Assembly (NCBI GenBank): GCA_938011325.1
Contig: CALLUD010000012.1
Location: forward strand, 176,689 to 240,688
Length of the DNA stretch: 64,000 nucleotides
Reading direction: 5' to 3'
DNA from: an uncultured Spartobacteria bacterium
Lineage (GTDB): Bacteria > Verrucomicrobiota > Verrucomicrobiia > Chthoniobacterales > JAATET01
Shown piece by piece: positions 60,789 through 64,000 of this stretch; positions within the stretch are counted from its first letter, which is position 1, and each line of letters starts with the position of its first letter. The notes under the pieces were generated by a model. It was not told where the DNA came from and did not search any database. It saw only the letters and a list, made by a program, of their open reading frames with translations. The translations under genes and the position numbers were made by a program.

Positions 60789-61553
60789 TCAAAATCTGCC
60801 GAGCGCGACATAGGCGCCGACGGCCAGCGCCGCGCCGACGAGCGGTCCGACGATGGGCACCCAGGCATACGCCCAGTCGCTGTGGGTTTTTCCGGGAAGC
60901 GGGAGAATGGCATGGGCAAGGCGCGGACCGAAATCGCGGGCGGGATTGATGGCATAGCCCGTGGGACCGCCGAGCGAGAGGCCGATCGCCCACACGAGCA
61001 ACGCGACGGGCACGGCCCCCAAGGCTCCCAGATCGATGGGAATTGCCGAGCCGCTCATGGGATCGCCCTCGAAGGCGCCTTTCATCGCGAGCACACCGAA
61101 CACGAGCACAAACGTGCCGATGATTTCGCACATGACATTCGACGGGTAATTACGGATCGCGGGCGCCGTGCAGAAAACCGCGCGCTTTGTGTCGCCATCC
61201 GGCGTTTCCTTCCAGTGCGGAAGATACGCCAGCCACACGATCACCCCTCCGGCAAACGCCCCCGCCACCTGCGCGACCATGTAGGCGGGCACCTCCGCCC
61301 ATGGAAAAACACCATCCAGCGCGAGCCCCAGCGTGACGGCGGGATTGATATGCGCGCCGCTCACCCGCGCCACGACGGCCACTCCGAGGAACACCGCCAG
61401 CGCCCAGCCTGTCGCGATGACGATCCAACCGGACCCTTCACCCTTGGATTTTTTTAAAAGGACATTCGCCACAACGCCGTCACCGAGAACGATCAACAGC
61501 ATAGTGCCGACGAATTCGCCGAACGCGGGGGTCACGCATCTACCGTAGATCAA
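60789..61553 (-). CDS. glpF: Glycerol uptake facilitator (aquaglyceroporin)
   Basis: This 254-residue membrane channel lets glycerol diffuse into the cell. It has six hydrophobic helices and two half-helices with NPA motifs: SGAHINPAVTLGLALDG near residue 70 and GYAINPARDFGPRLAH near residue 206. The Asp after the second NPA (NPARD) is the glycerol-type residue. The first ATG gives MIYGRCVTPAFGEFVGTMLL; a GTG at 61535 is an alternative. It heads the glpFKD operon. Confidence 0.95.
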   Translation of the reverse strand: MIYGRCVTPAFGEFVGTMLLIVLGDGVVANVLLKKSKGEGSGWIVIATGWALAVFLGVAVVARVSGAHINPAVTLGLALDGVFPWAEVPAYMVAQVAGAFAGGVIVWLAYLPHWKETPDGDTKRAVFCTAPAIRNYPSNVMCEIIGTFVLVFGVLAMKGAFEGDPMSGSAIPIDLGALGAVPVALLVWAIGLSLGGPTGYAINPARDFGPRLAHAILPLPGKTHSDWAYAWVPIVGPLVGAALAVGAYVALGRF

Positions 61554-61620
61554 CGGTGCGGATTGTCGAGACTGGCCATTCCACGGCGGGAATCCTACGT
61601 TCGTGCAAAACCGTCAACCC

Positions 61621-63258
61621 ATGAGCCTGAGCCTGCTTGCCGGAAAGCCCGCCCCGACGTCGATTCTCACGAACATTCCGCGTCTCATCGCTGCGTATTA
61701 TTCCGAGCAGCCCGATCCTGACGTCGCCGGCGAGCGCATTGCCTTCGGCACTTCCGGACATCGAGGGTCGTCGTTCAAGCGCACGTTCAACGAGACACAC
61801 ATCCTCGCGATCGCGCAGGCGGTGTGCGACTACCGCGCCAGCGTCGGAACCACGGGTCCGCTTTTTCTCGGAATGGACACGCATCCGCTTTCCGAGCCGG
61901 CATGGATTTCCACGCTCGAGGTGCTCGCGGCGAATGGTGTCGCCGTGATGATCGATGCGCAGGACGGCTACACGCCCACGCCCGCGGTTTCGCATGCGAT
62001 CCTCACCTACAACGCGGGTCGCACGAGCGGCCTCGCGGATGGAATCGTCATTACTCCATCGCACAACCCTCCGACCGATGGCGGCATCAAATACAACCCG
62101 ACCAATGGCGGCCCCGCCGACACCGACATCACCGGCTGGATGGAAGCGCGGGCGAACGAGCTGCTCGCTGGCGGATTGAAGGACGTGAAGCGCATCCCGC
62201 TCGCAAGGGCGCGCTCTGCCGCGACGAAGTTCGACTACATCGCCGACTACGTGAGCGACCTGGGGGCCGTGATTGATTTCGACGCGATCAAGGCTTCCGG
62301 CCTGCGCATCGGCGTGGATCCGATTGGAAATTCCTCGGTCGCCTACTGGCAGCCGATCGCCGAACGCTACGGCATCGGCCTCACTGTGGTGAACACGGAG
62401 ATCGACTTCACGTTCCGGTTCATGAGCGTGGATTGGGATGGAAAGATTCGCATGGATTGCTCGTCACCGTATGCGATGGCGAGCCTCATCGGGCTCAAGG
62501 ACAAGTTCGACATCGCCTTTGCGAATGACACCGACGCCGACCGCCATGGCATCGTCGCTCCGAGTTGCGGCCTGATGAATCCAAACCACTACCTGGCCGT
62601 CGCGATCAATTACCTCTTCGCGAATCGTCCCGAGTGGCCCGCGGACTGCGGCATCGGCAAGACGCTTGTCAGCTCAAGCATGATCGACCGGGTTGCCGGC
62701 AGGCTCGGCCGCAAGCTGGTTGAGGTGCCGGTTGGGTTCAAATGGTTCGTCGACGGGTTGTTCAGCGGGACTCTGGGTTTCGGCGGCGAGGAAAGCGCGG
62801 GTGCATCGTTCCTCAAAAAGGACGGCCGTGTGTGGTCCACCGACAAGGACGGCCCGATCCTCGGACTGCTCGCGGCGGAGATTACCGCAAAGACGGGTCG
62901 GGATCCCGGCCAGCATTATCAGGCGCTCACCGAGGAATTCGGCGCGCCCGTCTACGAGCGCATCGACGCGCCCGCCAATGCCGAGCAGAAGAAAGTCCTC
63001 AAGGCACTTTCGCCCGAGCAAGTTCACGCCACCGAGCTGGCCGGCGAACCGATCACGCGCATGCTGACCACCGCTCCCGGTAACGGCGCCGCGATTGGCG
63101 GATTGAAGGTCGAGACGAAATCCGGCTGGTTCGCCGCCCGCCCGAGCGGCACGGAAGACGTTTATAAGATCTACGCCGAGAGCTTCTTGGACGCCGATCA
63201 CCTCAAGCGTATCCAGGCCGAAGCGCAGGAAATCGTTTCGAAGGCCATAAGCAGGTAG
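61621..63258 (+). CDS. pgm: Phosphoglucomutase (alpha-D-glucose-specific)
   Basis: Pgm interconverts glucose-1-phosphate and glucose-6-phosphate, linking glycogen and sugar-nucleotide synthesis with glycolysis. The ATG at 61621 gives 545 residues, close to the E. coli 546. Motifs are AFGTSGHRGSSFKRTFNE, the phosphoserine loop VITPSHNPPTDGG with Ser147, the Mg site ANDTDADRHGIV, the sugar loop GFGGEESAGASFLKKDG and the phosphate-binding RPSGTEDVYKIYAESF. It diverges from glpF across a 67-base gap and is followed 114 bases later by decayed CRISPR sequence. Confidence 0.97.
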   Translation: MSLSLLAGKPAPTSILTNIPRLIAAYYSEQPDPDVAGERIAFGTSGHRGSSFKRTFNETHILAIAQAVCDYRASVGTTGPLFLGMDTHPLSEPAWISTLEVLAANGVAVMIDAQDGYTPTPAVSHAILTYNAGRTSGLADGIVITPSHNPPTDGGIKYNPTNGGPADTDITGWMEARANELLAGGLKDVKRIPLARARSAATKFDYIADYVSDLGAVIDFDAIKASGLRIGVDPIGNSSVAYWQPIAERYGIGLTVVNTEIDFTFRFMSVDWDGKIRMDCSSPYAMASLIGLKDKFDIAFANDTDADRHGIVAPSCGLMNPNHYLAVAINYLFANRPEWPADCGIGKTLVSSSMIDRVAGRLGRKLVEVPVGFKWFVDGLFSGTLGFGGEESAGASFLKKDGRVWSTDKDGPILGLLAAEITAKTGRDPGQHYQALTEEFGAPVYERIDAPANAEQKKVLKALSPEQVHATELAGEPITRMLTTAPGNGAAIGGLKVETKSGWFAARPSGTEDVYKIYAESFLDADHLKRIQAEAQEIVSKAISR

Positions 63259-63372
63259 GTTTGCCTTGGGGCCCTGCCGCCTCGACGGATAACAATACCT
63301 GCGGCGGAACCAGATCGACGGGTGGAAAAACCGAGGCGATCTTTCGGCATCGACGGAGCATGAGTGCATCCT

Positions 63373-63405
63373 GCTTCAACGAGGTCGCGGTTATTCAGCG
63401 GAGAC
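63373..63405. repeat. Degenerate terminal CRISPR repeat
   Basis: The 33-base unit begins GCTTCAAC and ends TTCAGC-GGAGAC, a partly decayed copy of the 36-base repeat, missing about three bases with substitutions in the stem. It is followed by 35 spacer-like bases (63406-63440) before the first intact repeat, so spacing is preserved. Decay at an array end normally marks the oldest, leader-distal end. Confidence 0.6.
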
Positions 63406-63440
63406 AAGCTCGGTGAAGCGCAATACAAAGGCTTTGAGAT

Positions 63441-64000
63441 GCTTCAACGGAGCCGCGCTGTGTTCAGCGCGGAAACACAGCGAGCTCGACGGGGCGCGAA
63501 TGTCCCAGAGATGCTTCAACGGAGCCGCGCTGTGTTCAGCGCGGAAACTCGGCGCCACCATTCCACGACGCGCTTGTTCTTGGAGCTTCAACGGAGCCGC
63601 GCTGTGTTCAGCGCGGAAACTCCACCCAACAGAAAGGCAACGAAATGGGCATCCTGTTTCAACGGAGCCGCGCTGTGTTCAGCGCGGAAACGGAACGGAA
63701 AGCGGCGGCGAAGGCGGCACGGATACCGGCTTCAACGGAGCCGCGCTGTGTTCAGCGCGGAAACGTGGCGTTGTCGATGACATTGTTGCCGCTCATCTAT
63801 TTGCTTCAACGGAGCCGCGCTGTGTTCAGCGCGGAAACCAAGGCCGATGGCAAGGCCGAGCCGACGCCCGACGCGCTTCAACGGAGCCGCGCTGTGTTCA
63901 GCGCGGAAACCGCGTGCTCGAGGGGCCCGTGCTCGACCAGCTTTCGCTTCAACGGAGCCGCGCTGTGTTCAGCGCGGAAACACGAGCTTCCGCTCCGGCT
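63441..64000. CRISPR. CRISPR array, at least eight 36-bp repeats, continuing past the window
   Basis: Repeats lie at 63441-63476, 63513-63548, 63585-63620, 63656-63691, 63729-63764, 63803-63838, 63875-63910 and 63946-63981, with spacers of 36, 36, 35, 37, 38, 36 and 35 bases and a partial eighth spacer to the edge. Read on the plus strand the repeat starts GCTTCAACGG, contains a perfect 8-bp stem CCGCGCTG/CAGCGCGG around TGTT, and ends GGAAAC. Only the fourth copy differs (second base T for C). All spacers are distinct. No cas gene is in the window; subtype is undetermined, though the GAAAC end resembles type I or III repeats. Confidence 0.98.

Noticed and set aside
63259..63372. A possible second decayed CRISPR repeat near 63280-63310 (CCGCC and GCGGCGGAACC).
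   Set aside because: Spacing to the next repeat would be about 62 bases, against 35-38 in the array, and only the GCGGAAC end is similar.
63364..63780. An open frame that would encode a protein with the repeated motif LQRSRAVFSAET, and a matching minus-strand frame with RAEHSAAPLKHL.
   Set aside because: It is the translation of the CRISPR repeat, whose length of 36 is a multiple of three; the frame ends when spacer length shifts. No start signal or family likeness.

Overview
The window looks like a gene-dense, high-GC bacterial chromosome segment, most probably from the phylum Verrucomicrobiota, perhaps the Chthoniobacterales/Spartobacteria side. That is an inference from family content: a TIGR03790 protein beside DUF2851, tandem PilT ATPases, DUF374, DUF4112 and DUF2237 proteins, a two-CBM2 GH9 cellulase and a CreBCD-type system with a secreted partner gene. 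No rRNA, tRNA, transposase or prophage gene was seen, and no gene-free stretch exceeds 300 bases. Most genes lie on the minus strand in short, tightly packed operons, often with 4-base stop/start overlaps.

Layout. 1-8 kb: the N-terminal part of fabV (cut by the left edge), a carboxymuconolactone-decarboxylase-like protein, a DUF4202 protein, alaS with an unusual insertion, a lipoprotein and a DEAD-box helicase. 8-15 kb: an unknown signal-peptide membrane protein, then a four-gene operon (secreted beta-rich protein, creD-like, creB, creC). A phased array of TTCAC half-sites sits directly upstream of that operon, matching the known Cre tag. 15-24 kb: pyk, an orphan PotD-type lipoprotein, folD, DUF374 acyltransferase, inositol-monophosphatase-like protein, MATE transporter, glutamate dehydrogenase, DUF4112, DUF2237. 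24-29 kb: a hybrid PAS histidine kinase overlapping the start of a secreted GH9 cellulase. 29-33 kb: ubiX, IscA/ErpA-type protein, phosphopantetheinyl transferase, a histone-H1-like AT-hook protein, a HAD phosphatase and a small coiled-coil protein.

32.5-43.6 kb: a five-gene minus-strand run (MBL hydrolase, TIGR03790, DUF2851, two PilT-type ATPases) diverges from recN and a CHASE2-like membrane protein. A beta-CASP-type metallohydrolase and a primary-like sigma factor follow; the sigma leader has a hairpin between its Shine-Dalgarno sequence and its start codon. 43.6-54 kb: an alpha/beta-hydrolase/methyltransferase fusion, MFS exporter, Ada-like alkyl repair protein, ABC-F ATPase, a nucleoside-symporter-like MFS protein, and a fusion of a beta-CASP exonuclease with an ATP-dependent DNA ligase. 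54-64 kb: gabD, fsr-like exporter, AraC regulator and the glycerol operon glpFKD, then pgm on the plus strand, and a CRISPR array of at least eight 36-bp repeats that runs off the right edge with no cas gene in view.

Functionally, the region combines central carbon metabolism (pyk, pgm, glpFKD, gdh, gabD), cellulose use (GH9 beside a sensor kinase), type IV pilus retraction, several DNA-repair functions (recN, Ada-like, exonuclease-ligase), and envelope stress or nutrient sensing (CreBCD-like). The most notable items are the Cre half-site array, the exonuclease-ligase fusion, the pilT/TIGR03790/DUF2851 cluster, the sigma-factor leader hairpin and the CRISPR array with conflicting orientation cues.
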